Source: Imbricaverruca yamaguchii
Lineage: Eukaryota > Arthropoda > Thecostraca > Neoverrucidae
Assembly: GCA_034440575.1 (NCBI GenBank)
Contig: JAOTOL010001199.1
Coordinates: 124,001 to 188,000 of the forward strand
DNA: 64,000 nt
Reading direction: 5' to 3'
The notes under the pieces were generated by a model, which was not told the DNA's origin, searched no databases, and worked only from the letters and a program-made list of their open reading frames with translations. Shown here piece after piece: positions 53,922-64,000 of this stretch (positions within the stretch are counted from its first letter, which is position 1; each line of letters opens with the position of its first letter). A program made the translations under genes and the position numbers.

Positions 53922-54083
53922 CTGCAGGTGGGGTCAGGTCAGGTCAGGTCGGGTCAGGTCAGATCATCCCAGCCATCTCGCAGCACGCATAAGGATTATA
54001 TGGCGGGTGCCCCTGTGGATGAAGCCAGGCTGGATTATGTGAGACTCGACTCAGAATGGGACACCACTGCACGCAAGGGGGTC

Positions 54084-54162
54084 GGTGGTGGTGGTGGTGG
54101 TGGTGGTGGATTGGAGTTTAGGGGCGCGTCGACATCAAGGGTCACTTTGCGCTCATAACTAA
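54084..54162 (-). mobile_element. solo hairpin-tail element with (GGT)n tail
   Basis: The plus strand has (GGT)n at 54084-54108, then GATTGGAGTTTAGGGGCGCG, TCGACATCAAGGGTCACTTT, GCGCTCATAAC. The direct repeat AAGGGGGTC lies at 54075-54083 and 54163-54171, which places the trinucleotide run inside the insertion as its tail. Confidence 0.8.
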
Positions 54163-54218
54163 AAGGGGGTCCGTGAGGCGAGCTGGAGATGGCCATGGCA
54201 GGACGGATACTTGGACTT

Positions 54219-54374
54219 TTTTACGACGCATTCATCCGCTAGGTCATATGGCTTCGCCAACCTCTCATGCAGATTGGTCGCGGGTGGACTCGGTAAATGC
54301 TGGCGGCTGTGGGATTCGAACCCACAATCTTGTGATCAAGTCCGACGCTGTACCAAGTGAGCTACCGCCCCCCC
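54219..54374 (-). mobile_element. SINE2 copy
   Basis: The plus strand reads TTTTTTACGACGCATTCATC, GCTAGGTCATATGGCTTCGC, the B-box complement GATTCGAACCCACAATC, and ends GTGAGCTACCGCCCC. Near full length. Confidence 0.92.
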
Positions 54375-54973
54375 CCAGGGCCGATGCGCAACGTCCGGCC
54401 GCGTCGAGGAGCGGTGTAGCCAAACAGACCACATGACACACACCGCAGCCAAATACTGTTTTGCTTTCAGCAGTGGCAGAGCACCATCCAATAGAGATTT
54501 GCTACGTTAAAGAAAGGGCAACGTTAATCCGGCTTACGTGGCGTACGGCTATATCAAATAAGGAAGAGGGGAAAGATGGGACACGCCGGCAAGCAAGGAA
54601 CGTGGCGAAAGGGTCGATACATACACATCATACAGGTTTATGTGCATAGACAAATACATACATAGATGCATAACAATCAGAAGTACATTTGAACGGCGGG
54701 CAGCTTCGCAGCCTACGAACAGGCTCTACTGCCCACCTGCGATCTGAAACGAAAGCGGAGGCCCGGCGTCCAGGGCGAGTCGTGGGCGTCAGGGCCGACC
54801 TTGAATGTGCCAGACAGCCAGAGACTGCCGTATATTGGATACACAACAGTATACGTGCAACATGAAGCACGCGGTAAAACACACATGGCACGACATGGTA
54901 TGACAGCTACTTCAGGAGCGCAAGTGTCCTGTCGCTTTGGCCCAGAATACAGTCCGTCCAGGTAACGTCAGGT
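54375..54973. other. unique sequence, no gene recognised
   Basis: No supported exon or repeat apart from short A-rich strings. Confidence 0.4.
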
Positions 54974-54987
54974 AAAAGAAGACGATT

Positions 54988-55044
54988 GATTGTCTTTTTT
55001 CGGCTTTGGGGTGCATCAACGGCTACTGGTTATGTAGCGCCCAC
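54988..55044 (-). mobile_element. solo hairpin-tail element with 14-bp TSD
   Basis: A 57-bp insert: GATTGTCTTTTTTCGGCTTT, GGGGTGCATCAACGGCTACT, GGTTATGTAGCGCCCAC. The perfect direct repeat AAAAGAAGACGATT lies at 54974-54987 and 55045-55058. Confidence 0.94.
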
Positions 55045-55084
55045 AAAAGAAGACGATTTTGAAGACTATTTGTCGGCAAATTTG

Positions 55085-55205
55085 GCACCTGGCGCCGCCA
55101 ATCTCGCACCGTTAGCCCCACGCTAAGCCGAAAATACCGCGGGCAGTGAGATTCGAACCCGTGCTGGTCAGAACCGGTTTGGGTCGTCTAGGTTACGACC
55201 GAGGC
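55085..55205 (-). mobile_element. tRNA-derived SINE, diverged
   Basis: The plus strand shows GGCGCCGCCAATCTCGCACC and the B-box complement GATTCGAACCCGTGCTGG, then GTCTAGGTTACGACCGAGGC. It resembles SINE2-type elements; the tail is unclear. Confidence 0.6.
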
Positions 55206-55622
55206 AGGTCATATCCTGGACACAGGTCATGACATGGGGTATCCTGGACACAGGCCATGTCAGTCAGTGGTCGGGACCGGGCCGGTGGGTATCCTGGACA
55301 CAGGCCATGTCATGTCAGTGGTCGGGACCGGCCTGGTGGGTATCCTGGACACAGGTCATGTCATGTCAGTGGTCAGGTCAGGCGGACCATGTCATGTCAG
55401 TGGTCAGGACAGGCCCGGTGGGTATCCTGGACACAGGTCATGTCATGTCAGTGGTCAGATCAGGCGGACCATGTCATGTTAGTGGTCGGCATCGGTCATC
55501 GGGTATCCTGGACACAGGCCATGTCATGTCAGTGGTTGTCATCGGTCATCGGGTATCCTGGACACAGGTCATGTCAGCCAATGGTCCGGTCAGGCAGACC
55601 ATGCCATGCCGGTGGTCGGGAC
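55206..55622. repeat. ~50-bp minisatellite
   Basis: About nine copies containing GGTATCCTGGACACAGG and CATGTCATGTCAGTGGTC, alternating with a shorter CAGGCGGACCATGTC variant. Confidence 0.93.
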
Positions 55623-55661
55623 GGCACGACGGGCCCCAGTCCGATTTTTCAGTGCCCGCAG

Positions 55662-55811
55662 CTCCTAGAAGACCACATGTCCGTTTTCTTTCCTCCACGA
55701 GTAGCCACACTCCTCCGCCGGTCGAGCCGCGGCAACATTCGCGCCCTGCGGCATGGCGAAATTCGCGTGCAGGCCCGGCGGCTGTATACGAACCTCGAGC
55801 ACACTGACTAA
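55662..55811 (+). CDS. candidate terminal exon, unknown protein
   Basis: A frame of 49 codons plus TAA starts right after an acceptor with a T-rich tract (CCGATTTTTCAGTGCCCGCAG). The peptide begins LLEDHMSVFFPPRVATLLRR and ends RLYTNLEHTD, basic and mixed in composition. No matching upstream donor was found, and the opposite strand is open too, so this is only a candidate. Confidence 0.22.
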   Translation, partial: LLEDHMSVFFPPRVATLLRRSSRGNIRALRHGEIRVQARRLYTNLEHTD

Positions 55812-55979
55812 GGCTCACCGATTGATCGGCAAATCAGCAATGCTCAATCAGCACACTGATTAAGGTCTCATTAAGGGTTGCGCCGTAGACGTACAAGTCA
55901 GTCGCAACCCCCTAAAGCACAATCATCCCATGCACCTGTGCTTAGTTGGCTACGCTCACGCCAAGCGCGGAACACAATC

Positions 55980-56130
55980 GATATATTGTCGGTGATTGCG
56001 ACGCGTCGACTGATTTTGTCGCCAAGCGTGGGCAACATCGCGCGCAGGTTGGTCACGGGCGAAGAACAGCGACAGGCACAACCAGAGCTTTCGGCTGGGA
56101 GACGATGATCCTGCCTCTGGGGAAGACAAT
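55980..56130 (-). mobile_element. old SINE1 copy
   Basis: The plus strand retains GCGACGCGTCGACTGATTTT, GGTTGGTCACGGGCGAAGAA and CAGCGACAGGC, but the B box and head are strongly diverged. Confidence 0.6.
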
Positions 56131-56435
56131 TACAATTAGCTGCAATCGCGACCCATTAGACACTCCGCCCAGCCCGAGCACCAGCGGCAACTCCACACTA
56201 CACCAGCCAGACACCCAGTGGCTTGGACGTCTGCCGTTGACAACGACAACTGCCCACGGTCCTGCCGTAGCTTCTGCAGCAGCCGTAATGTCACCGACAC
56301 CATTCCTGGCCGGTCGTTCGCGCTGAAAATGTCACTGGAGCTTCCGCGAATCTCCACTCGATGGAGTTTTGCGAAGCGACAAGAATGGGCCGCGTGTCAA
56401 TATGGCAAAAAGTCATATGACATTGGTGCACATCG

Positions 56436-56594
56436 GCTGGTTATTGGTTCTACGACAAGTCGATCGTCGAGTCATGCAGCGTCGCCAATCTCTCACGCCG
56501 ATTGGTCGCGCGCGAGAGTCGCGACATGTGAGACTCGAACGCACGAACTTTCGATTGTGAGACGAGCAACTCACCCCTAGACTACTAGTCCCCA
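56436..56594 (-). mobile_element. SINE1 copy
   Basis: The plus strand reads GGTTATTGGTTCTACGACAA, CGTCGCCAATCTCTCACGCC, then GACTCGAACGCACGAAC (mutated B-box complement) and CTAGACTACTAGTCCCC. Flanks GGTGCACATC and TGTGCGCATC may be a worn TSD. Confidence 0.92.
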
Positions 56595-56912
56595 TGTGTG
56601 CGCATCACGTTCGGCGCCAACACCAAGCGCGCGAAGTGCGCGTCATCGCAGCCATCTGTTCTCATCACGACGATGTGCTTCGAGATATTTTCGCAACGAA
56701 GGAACCTGTTCCGCTACGCACTTTCCCAGTGACCAGCGTTGAGTGAACTGTACAACGTGGCGGCGAACGCCAACGCTCCGCGTCGTGCAGTGCGCTTAGG
56801 CGCCGGTTATTGGCCACCTCCCCAGAACGTTGTCAACGGCGGCGACGCTGAGCGGCTCCGTGAAACCCAGCCCTCACCATCGGCGCTACTGCCGGTAACT
56901 TCGTACCACCAG

Positions 56913-56977
56913 CTGATTGATTGATTGATTATTTGGGCTTTGGGGCGCATCAACGGCTACTGGTTATGTAGAGCCCA
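56913..56977 (-). mobile_element. solo hairpin-tail element with 10-bp TSD
   Basis: A 65-bp insert: CTGATTGATTGATTATTTGG, GCTTTGGGGCGCATCAACGG, CTACTGGTTATGTAGAGCCCA. The direct repeat GTACCACCAG lies at 56903-56912 and 56978-56987. The tail is a short (TGAT)n run. Confidence 0.93.
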
Positions 56978-56982
56978 GTACC

Positions 56983-57478
56983 ACCAGATGGGGAGAGTAA
57001 TATCAGGGTGCCTGGCTCAGCAATATGGTGGCAGCTATGTCAGCCACCACTGGGGAAGGCAACACCAAGGCGCTAGGTACAGTGATATGGTGGCAGCTTT
57101 GTCACCCACCACTGGGGAAGGCAACACCAAGGCGCTAGGTACAGTGATATGGTGGCAGCTTTGTCACCCACCACTGGGGAGGGCTACAGCAGCGTGCCAG
57201 GTACAATGATATAGTGGCAGCTTCATCAACCACTGTGTTAGGCAACACCAGGGTGCTAGGTTCAGTGATATGGTGGCAGCTTCATCAACCACTGTGTAAG
57301 ACAACATCAGGATGCCAGGTACAATGATATGGTGGCAGCTTCATCACCCGCCACTGGGGAAGGTAACACCAGGGTACCAGGTACAGTGATCTGGTGGCAG
57401 CTTTGTCACCCGCCACTGGGAAGGCAACACCAGGGTGCTAGGCACAGCAACATAGTGCCAGCTTCATCATCCGAATGC
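56983..57478. repeat. ~62-bp minisatellite
   Basis: Eight copies containing GGCAACACCAAGGCGCTAGG and GTGATATGGTGGCAGC. Units differ at the CCACTGGGGA versus CCACTGTGT segment. Confidence 0.92.
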
Positions 57479-57805
57479 TGGCGCAACTGCCGGGACTGAA
57501 TTCTGTGGCCAGTTGTGGGTCCACAGGGTCCTGGTACAAGACACGGTACTGACACACTGACACAAGGTACTGGCACAGGTCCTAGTAGCGCTCTTGTGCC
57601 CTGGTACCAATACTCGTGCTGCACATTCACGGTTGTGTTCGTTAAAATCAGTTGTGCATCCCCACCGTGTAGAGCTATTGACATAGCTGCAGCAGCCGTG
57701 CGGACAGCCCTCCATAACTGATGCAAACAAAGCACGCGGGTGCTGAAGTGGCTTACTGTCTCAGTGCCGATGCGGCTGCACTGTCCGTGTGCCAGCGCAG
57801 TGTCC

Positions 57806-59575
57806 ATGTATCAGAAGTGTCCCTGTACCAGCAGCGTCTGGGTATCAGCAGCATCCGCGCATCCGCAGTGTCCCTGTACCAGTATTGTCCCTGTACCAGT
57901 AGTGTCCCTGTACCAGTAGTGTCCATGGGTATCAGGCACCCCGCAGCAGTGTCCCTGTACCAGCAGCGTCTGGGTATCAGCAGCATCCGCGCATCCGCAG
58001 TGTCCCTGTACCAGTATTGTCCCTGTACCAGTAGTGCCCCTGTACCAGCAGCGTCTGGGTATCAGCAGCATCCGCGCATCCGCAGTGTCCCTGTACCAGT
58101 ATTGTCCCTGTACCAGTATTGTCCCTGTACCAGTAGTGTCCCTGTACCAGTAGTGTCCCTGTACCAGTAGTGTCCCTGTACCAGTATTGTCCCTGTACCA
58201 GTATTGTCCCTTTACCAGTAGTGTCCCTGCATCCGCAGTGTCCCTGTACCAGTATTGTCCCTGTACCAGTATTGTCCCTGTACCAGTAGTGTGCCTGCAC
58301 CAGTAGTGTCCCTGTACCAGCAGCGTCTGGGTATCAGCAGCATCCGCGCATCCGCAGTGTCCCTGTACCAGTATTGTCCCTGCACCAGTATTGCTCATTT
58401 ACCAGTATTGTCCCTGCACCAGTATTGCTCATTTACCAGTAGTGTCCCTGCACCAGTAGTGTCCCTGTACCAGTATTGTCCCTGCACCAGTATTGCTCAT
58501 TTACCAGTAGTGTCCCTGCATCAGCATTGTCCCTGTACCAGTATTATCCCTGTACCAGTAGTGTCCCTGTACCAGTAGTGTCCCTGTACCAGTAGTGTCC
58601 CTGTACCAGTATTGTCCCTGTACCAGTATTGTCCCTGTACCAGTATTGTCCCTGTACCAGTATTGTCCCTGTACCAGTAGTGTCCCTGTACCAGTAGTGT
58701 CCCTGTACCAGTATTGTCCCTGTACCAGTAGTGTCCCTGTACCAGTAGTGTCCCTGTACCAGTAGTGTCCCTGTACCAGTAGTGTCCCTGTACCAGTAGT
58801 GTCCCTGTACCAGTAGTGTCCCTGTACCAGTATTATCCCTGTACCAGTATTGTCCCTGTACCAGTAGTGTCCCTGTAGTGTCCTACCAGTAGTGTCCCTG
58901 CATCAGTAGTGTCCCTGTACAGTGCCGCACCAGTAGTGTTCCTGTACCAGTATTGTCCCTGCACCAGTAGTGTTCCTGTACCAGTATTGTCCCTGCACCA
59001 GTATTGTCCCTGTACCAGTATTGTCCCTGTACCAGTAGTGTCCCTGCACCAGTAGTGTCCCTGTACCAGTAGTGTCCCTGTACCAGTAGTGTCCCTGTAC
59101 CAGTATTGTCCCTGTACAGTAGTGTTCCTGTACCAGTATTGTCCCTGTACCAGTAGTGTCCCTGTACCAGTAGTGTCCCTGCACCAGTAGTGTTCCTGTA
59201 CCAGTAGTGTCCCTGCACCAGTAGTGTCCCTGTACCAGTAGTGTCCTGTACCAGTATTGTCCCTGTACCAGTTTGCATTGTCCCTGCACCAGTAGTGTTC
59301 CTGTACCAGTAGTGTCCCTGTACCAGTATTGTCCCTGTACCAGTATTGTCCCTGTACCAGTAGTGTCCCTGTACCAGCATGTCCCTGTACCAGTATTGTT
59401 CCTTTACCAGTAGTGTCCCTGTACCAGTAGTGTCCCTGTACCAGTAGTGTCCCTGTACCAGTAGTGTCCCTGTACCAGTAGTGTCCCTGTACCAGTAGTG
59501 TCCCTGTACCAGTAGTGTCCCTGTACCAGTAGTGTCCCTGTACCAGTAGTGCCCTGGCACCAGCATAGTGCACCG
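57806..59575. repeat. 17-bp minisatellite with higher-order units
   Basis: Roughly a hundred copies of CAGTAGTGTCCCTGTAC, alternating with CAGTATTG. In the left 600 bp a longer block, CAGCAGCGTCTGGGTATCAG, then CAGCATCCGCGCATCCGC, recurs about four times (57830, 57960, 58048, 58320). Since 17 is not a multiple of three, all minus frames read TGTGTLLVQGHYWYRD-type repeats; no gene is called. Confidence 0.96.
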
Positions 59576-59877
59576 ATACCAGTAGGGTATCCGGGCATCG
59601 ATAACATGCCCGAACGCCAACAGTGTTCGGAGACAACAATACAGAGCTCGGGTTCCTGCACAAAGTCCGAGTACCAGCCGTGTCCGTGCACCAGTCCAGG
59701 TACCAGCCGTGTCCGAGTACCTGTAGCGCCCGGGTACCGGTACAACCGCAGACGTACGGCAGCTACGGGGACCGCAGCGGCGCAGCCGTTCCGAGAACCG
59801 GCCGGCAACGGCCCAGCCAACAGCGGACGACTGCCGCGCCGGATAGAACAGCAGTGGGGCGACCACACCGCAGATAA
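59576..59877. other. GC-rich unique spacer
   Basis: No supported exon. Open frames follow from composition and from the adjoining array. Confidence 0.4.
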
Positions 59878-60330
59878 ATAGCAGGAGAGTGCAGATCGGA
59901 GAGCCAGCAGGCGACTACCGCGGTGGACAGGCCAGCAGCGGGCGACTACACCGCAGATAAATAGCAGGAGACTACAGATCGGAGAGCCAACACGAGACAA
60001 CAACTCAGACGGCCAGCGACTACAGCGGCGGCCAGCCCAACAGCGGGGGCTACAGTGACAGAAAGACAAGCAGCAGGCGACTACAGCTTGGGAGCCAACA
60101 GGAGACTACATCTCAGACAGCTAGCAGGCGACTACACCTCAGATAACCCGCAGGAGACTGCGGCTCAGACAGCCAGGAGACGGCTACATCTCATACAGCC
60201 ACCAGGAGACTACCGCTCCGAGAGCCAGCAGGAGACAACAGCTCAGAGGTCCAGCAGGAGACTACAGCTAGGGACAGCCAACCGGCGACTACGGCTCAGA
60301 TAAGAAGGAGACTACAGCTTGGACGGCCGA
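59878..60330. repeat. ~28-bp degenerate minisatellite
   Basis: About fifteen copies of AGCAGGAGACTACAGCTCAG with AACGCC- or CAGCC-type joints. Units are more diverged than in the other arrays. Confidence 0.85.
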
Positions 60331-60617
60331 CCACGGCAGGGTATAGCTACAGACAAAGCCACCATCAGTGAGGGATCATGTGCACCACTAATGAACACTC
60401 CTCTTCCTCCCCAACCCACACGCACAACATGGCTTGATTTACGCTTCGAGGATAAGGGTCGGTATAGGCTAATTTTGGTCCGTTGAATTTAAATGAGATC
60501 ATAACTCACAGAGTGAAATATTCTAGTTCACGTTTGAGACCGAACAGCAGACAGTGTTTGGTATTCCCGGAATTTGTATGTCCAATTCTGGAAATTATAA
60601 CCCGTTTATAATTGCAG

Positions 60618-60836
60618 CAATCAGAAATGATTGGTTTTAATCAGGTCATCAAGCTGGAAAGCTTCTTCACTCAGCCATGTAGGGATTTTGATCCGGCAGC
60701 ATTCGCAGGTATCTACCTCATTCAGCTTTGGGACACGCATCTGCCAGAACACACACCATCCGCAGACAGCACAATAATGTCGTGCACTTTACGTCAGGGA
60801 TTTTCCAATCCGCAAAATGTTCCATTCAGTACTTGA
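60618..60836 (+). CDS. candidate terminal exon, unknown protein
   Basis: Follows an acceptor-like CCCGTTTATAATTGCAG. Seventy-two codons and a TGA; it begins QSEMIGFNQVIKLESFFTQP and includes AGIYLIQLWDTHL. Codon use is not GC-biased, unlike the two strong exons. No donor-bearing partner or domain is recognised. Confidence 0.2.
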   Translation, partial: QSEMIGFNQVIKLESFFTQPCRDFDPAAFAGIYLIQLWDTHLPEHTPSADSTIMSCTLRQGFSNPQNVPFST

Positions 60837-61077
60837 GGATTCTGAATGTTCGAAGACATGTCACGTTGTACTCAAGTGCATGGCTATATTTTGTAGCATG
60901 AGGTTTTAAAATATTTAGAAAAAAATGTTCCAAGTTCCTGGTGGGGTGGTTTTATGAACCAGGGTCATATTGCTAAGCAGCTTGTTGCGTGAACCTTGGC
61001 TCCACCACCATCCATGAATTCCGGTTGAACGGCATAGTTTTGGCCGGAAGTTTAACGTGCCGTCAATGCACCGACAC

Positions 61078-61245
61078 GGCCGCCCGGTAGCTCGTCCCCG
61101 GCCTTATCGGGCCAGCTGCCAACTGACACTCTCAGCTTGGGGCTAAATGCGAGCGCGTGAAGCGACTCGAACCCTGTGTCGCCAGTACAGGAGAGACCAG
61201 AGCAGGCCAGCGCTCCAACCAACTGCGTTACCAGAACGACCAACC
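61078..61245 (-). mobile_element. tRNA-derived SINE, separate head type
   Basis: The minus strand starts GGTAACGCAGTTGGTTGGAG (A-box-like) and has GGGTTCGAGTCGCTTC (B box) about 45 bp later, then a body with CTGACAC and GCCCGATAAGG. It shares no clear tail hairpin with SINE1-3. Confidence 0.65.
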
Positions 61246-61807
61246 AACCGATCACCAACCGGAGGCTGGTGATATTCTGGAAATTATTCGTACCACGGCT
61301 GATGAAGGAGGTATATATCTCTGCAAACCTATGGACAAAATACACGACCGGCTGACAAAAAAAAAACCTGTCCAGATTTGACACAAGTTCCAACTAAGGA
61401 AAAACATATTCTTAAGAAACGACCAAAACAATAAACTCGTGGTAATTCATAGCTAAGCAATAAATAACACTCAGCATCTAACTGACGAAGAGGAGAATAT
61501 GATATTCAAGCGACCATCATTTCCTGCTTGCAAATCCAGAAGCTCGCTTTCCCCCGATGCCTCATTTTGCACCAGACGTGGCCCCCGCAAGTCGTGACTT
61601 TCCCCAGCAACTCGTGACCGACACCACCCGGCACCACGTCACATCTCAACTGATATTGCCCACAGCCCCAATCCGCCGCCAACTCCCATATTGCAGCAGT
61701 CGACACTGAACGTGCTCGACGCCCGCATTCGAGCCGACATCAGTTCAAACGCACCCACGTCGCGGCCGGCCGCGCTCACGCCGTCGTCTGTCGATACCGT
61801 CGAGGCC

Positions 61808-62180
61808 GACGGACGGCCGACGGACTGCCGACGGACTGCCGACGGACTGCCGACGGACTGCCGACGGACTGCCGACGGACTGCCGACGGACTGCCGACGG
61901 ACTGCCGACGGACTGCCGACGGACTGCCGACGGACTGCCGACGGACGGCCGACGGACGGCCGACGGACTGCCGACGGACTGCCGACGGACTGCCGACGGA
62001 CGGCCGACGGACGGCCAACGGACGGCCAACGGACGGCCAACGGACGGCCAACGGACGGCCAACGGACGGCCAACGGACTGCCGACGGACTGCCGACGGAC
62101 TGCCGACGGACGGCCGACGGACTGCCGACGGACTGCCGACGGACTGCCGACGGACGGCCAACGGACGGCCGACGGACTGT
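61808..62180. repeat. 11-bp minisatellite
   Basis: About 34 copies of GACGGACTGCC or GACGGACGGCC, with a run of CAACGGACGGC units at 62012-62075. Frames are open on both strands in all phases. Confidence 0.96.
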
Positions 62181-62189
62181 CGGCTTCCA

Positions 62190-62340
62190 ACGGGCCGCGC
62201 GCGGCTACAAATCGGTCGAAACGCCGCCGACAGACGCGCCGGCGGCGATTGCCGCCGCGGTCCCGGGAATCGCGTGCCGGCTCGTGTGTGCGAGCGCGTC
62301 CACGACGGCCGATGGTTTGACGCAGGTGGAGGAGGGGGAG
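62190..62340. other. GC-rich block after 11-bp array
   Basis: CpG-rich DNA with GCCGCC strings, followed by a GGAGGGGG purine stretch at 62320-62365. Confidence 0.45.
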
Positions 62341-62442
62341 TGGAGGGGGAGGGGGGGGGGGCGGGGTCGACGGTCCGTGTCGGTCAGCCGTCAGCCCGAC
62401 AGCGACAGCCGGAAACTGCCTCGGTCGACAGGATGATGAACT

Positions 62443-62490
62443 GACGTTTAGGGGCACGTCGACAGCAAGGTCATTTTGTGCCGATAACAA
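62443..62490 (-). mobile_element. solo hairpin-tail element, diverged
   Basis: The plus strand reads GACGTTTAGGGGCACGTCGA, CAGCAAGGTCATTTTGTGCC, GATAAC. The arms are GGGCAC/GTGCC, again still complementary after changes from the family consensus. Confidence 0.75.
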
Positions 62491-62972
62491 CGGTTAGAGG
62501 GAAACTAAAACGGTTTGTCGTTCAAATCATACATTAGTCGAGGTAGAATATTGGCGCACAAGGACGACATATCACGTCAAAGTTTGCTTGTCGAAGAAAA
62601 GCAAAGATGCTACCGGACGTCACGACATCCGAGCCGTGACATCCGAGTCGACATCCGAGTCGTCACGACATCTGACCCAGAAGCATGCGTAAGGAATCGG
62701 TGCTCGCTCTTACGAAATACTGACGGCGTTGAGGTCCCAGTGTTAAACATGCCACAATGACATGGCGTACAGTAAGCAAGGCAGAACAGCGTGGACATAG
62801 GGATCGGTCACCTCCAGACACCAAGAAGCTGTGTGTGGCCAAGGTGTGTCCTATTCTCAGACGGCAGAGCGTAACGTTTTCCCATCATTTTACCGATGCG
62901 AGGACCACCGCCGCCCTAGCGTCGGCCTCATGCTACTTAGTTTGCCACACTTCGAACTACAGACACGCTGCC

Positions 62973-63103
62973 AGGGTTCGACACTAGCGCCGCTCGGGAC
63001 ATTTCCCGATCCCGCGGCCCACCGGCGAAACAGTGTGGGCGGCGCCATCGGCCGTGAATGTGCACAGAGTGCGGCGTGAACCGCCCAATAAACAGACAAC
63101 AAA
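62973..63103 (+). mobile_element. 5'-truncated SINE3 with 13-bp TSD
   Basis: Starts within the B box (AGGGTTCGACACTAGCGCC) and ends CCCAATAAACAGACAACAAA. The TSD CAGACACGCTGCC (62960-62972) against CAGACTCGCTGCC (63104-63116) has one mismatch. Confidence 0.94.
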
Positions 63104-63210
63104 CAGACTCGCTGCCATCCTGATCGCACAAATCGCGGCCGGTTTGCGCCCAGCGCCGGCCCGCCGCCCGACCAACGGACAAGAGCAGGCCGTTGTCGCA
63201 CCGCCGACAA

Positions 63211-63392
63211 TCAATCCACGTCACAGTGCACAGAGTTGTACCGCCGCGGCCGAAGCGCGGCGGTAAAAATCGCCGCCAGCGCATGCAACTCGACGGACGT
63301 CTCCGCGACAACACGCGCCCGTCCTTCGTGGGTGGCGCGCACGTGCAGCGGTGACGCGTCGGCGTCAACAGGTGGTGTGGCGACGACGCGTT
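63211..63392 (-). CDS. candidate exon, unknown protein
   Basis: A minus-strand frame with an acceptor-like GCCTCGAGCCGGCCCAG before 63392 and about 59 codons to a TGA at 63211. Begins RVVATPPVDADASPLHVRAT and continues RVVAETSVELHALAAIF; codons are strongly GC-ending like the 53 kb and 34 kb exons. There is no clear donor before the stop. It lies upstream of those exons on the same strand, but linkage is unproven. Confidence 0.27.
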
Positions 63393-63488
63393 CTGGGCCG
63401 GCTCGAGGCAAACGTGGCCGGCACGGATGCATCGGAAGCTTGCACGCGTTGCGTCAAACGTACCGACACCAAACACTAGTCCAGGTGC

Positions 63489-63538
63489 TGGTTAGTTGGG
63501 CTTTAGGGCGCATCGACCATATTGATCATATAGCGGCC
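63489..63538 (-). mobile_element. solo hairpin-tail element inside 21-bp array
   Basis: A 50-bp insert: TGGTTAGTTGGGCTTTAGGG, CGCATCGACCATATTGATCA, TATAGCGGCC. Direct repeats AGTCCAGGTGC lie at 63478-63488 and 63539-63549, though the surrounding array also repeats this string. Confidence 0.85.
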
Positions 63539-63812
63539 AGTCCAGGTGCACTAAATATCAGTCCAGGTGCACCAAACACCAGACTAGATGCACCAAACAC
63601 CAGTCCATATGCACAAAATACCAGTCCATGTGCACCAAATACCGGTTCAGGTGCACCAAGTACCAGTTAAAATGTACCAAATATCAGTCTAGGTATACCA
63701 AATACCAGCACAGGTGCACCAAACATCAGCACAGGTGCACCAAACACCAGTCCAGGTACACCAAACCCCAGTTTAGGTGCACCAAATACCAGTACAGGTG
63801 CACCAAACGGCT
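63539..63812. repeat. 21-bp minisatellite
   Basis: About thirteen copies of TCCAGGTGCACCAAACACCAG with A/G and T/C drift. The first partial unit precedes the solo element at 63478-63488. Confidence 0.94.
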
Positions 63813-64000
63813 ATCATCTGTTCTTTGGGAGACTGAAGTAGAGGTATGGCACAACCAGGAATGAAATGGAACGTACCAACAACGCATTTGGATGATCAGG
63901 CCCATAAGTAACTATAAGTAAACCCATTGATAACAGCTGAGCGTTTATCGACGGGAAAGCATAGCTATCTTGGCAACATAGCAGACACTGACAGCCTTGC

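Noticed and set aside
53642..53966. (TCAGG)n as telomere repeat
   Set aside because: TCAGG is a telomere unit in some beetles, but these are short interstitial runs beside an exon.
58883..59866. Long minus-strand frame rich in GTGTLLVQGHYWYRD
   Set aside because: It is the translation of the 17-bp array; all minus frames give similar repeats, so length is not evidence of a gene.

Overview
The window looks like animal nuclear DNA, most likely from an invertebrate with a repeat-rich genome. There is no operon structure. tRNA-derived SINEs with target-site duplications (TSDs) recur throughout, minisatellite and microsatellite arrays fill roughly a fifth of the sequence, and the only convincing coding pieces are short GC3-rich exons bounded by splice signals. 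I cannot name the species. No rRNA, functional tRNA gene, CRISPR array or intact autonomous transposon was found.

Layout. 0-17 kb is mostly tandem arrays (33, ~48-63, 26, 28, 6, 29, 55, 41 and 29 bp units) separated by short unique or CpG-rich stretches. 17-30 kb holds many SINEs, a purine tract, a 56-bp array and two copies of an unclassified dispersed repeat (called R1 here). 30-45 kb has 15-bp, GT, CCAA, GGC and 31-bp arrays, one strong exon, a third R1 copy and several weak exon candidates. 45-56 kb has a 29-bp array, a fourth R1 copy, a second strong exon with a partial tandem copy of itself, and more SINEs. 56-64 kb is again array-rich, including a 1.8 kb array of a 17-bp unit.

Gene content. 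Two minus-strand exons, 53467-53632 and 34334-34467, have good acceptor and donor sites and compatible splice phases. They may belong to one gene running leftwards with introns of many kilobases. I do not recognise the protein. Most other long open frames are by-products of tandem repeats.

Main observation. About 18 very short elements (~38-80 bp, one longer because of an expanded tail) share a GGGCGC...GCGCCC hairpin followed by an A/C-rich tail. At least ten are flanked by 9-17 bp direct repeats, and one can be compared with a paralogous empty site. They align with the 3' ends of the tRNA-derived SINEs in the window, but the hairpin stem has changed on both sides so that pairing is kept. 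They look like retroposed tails without a tRNA head, and in some copies the tail has grown into a microsatellite.
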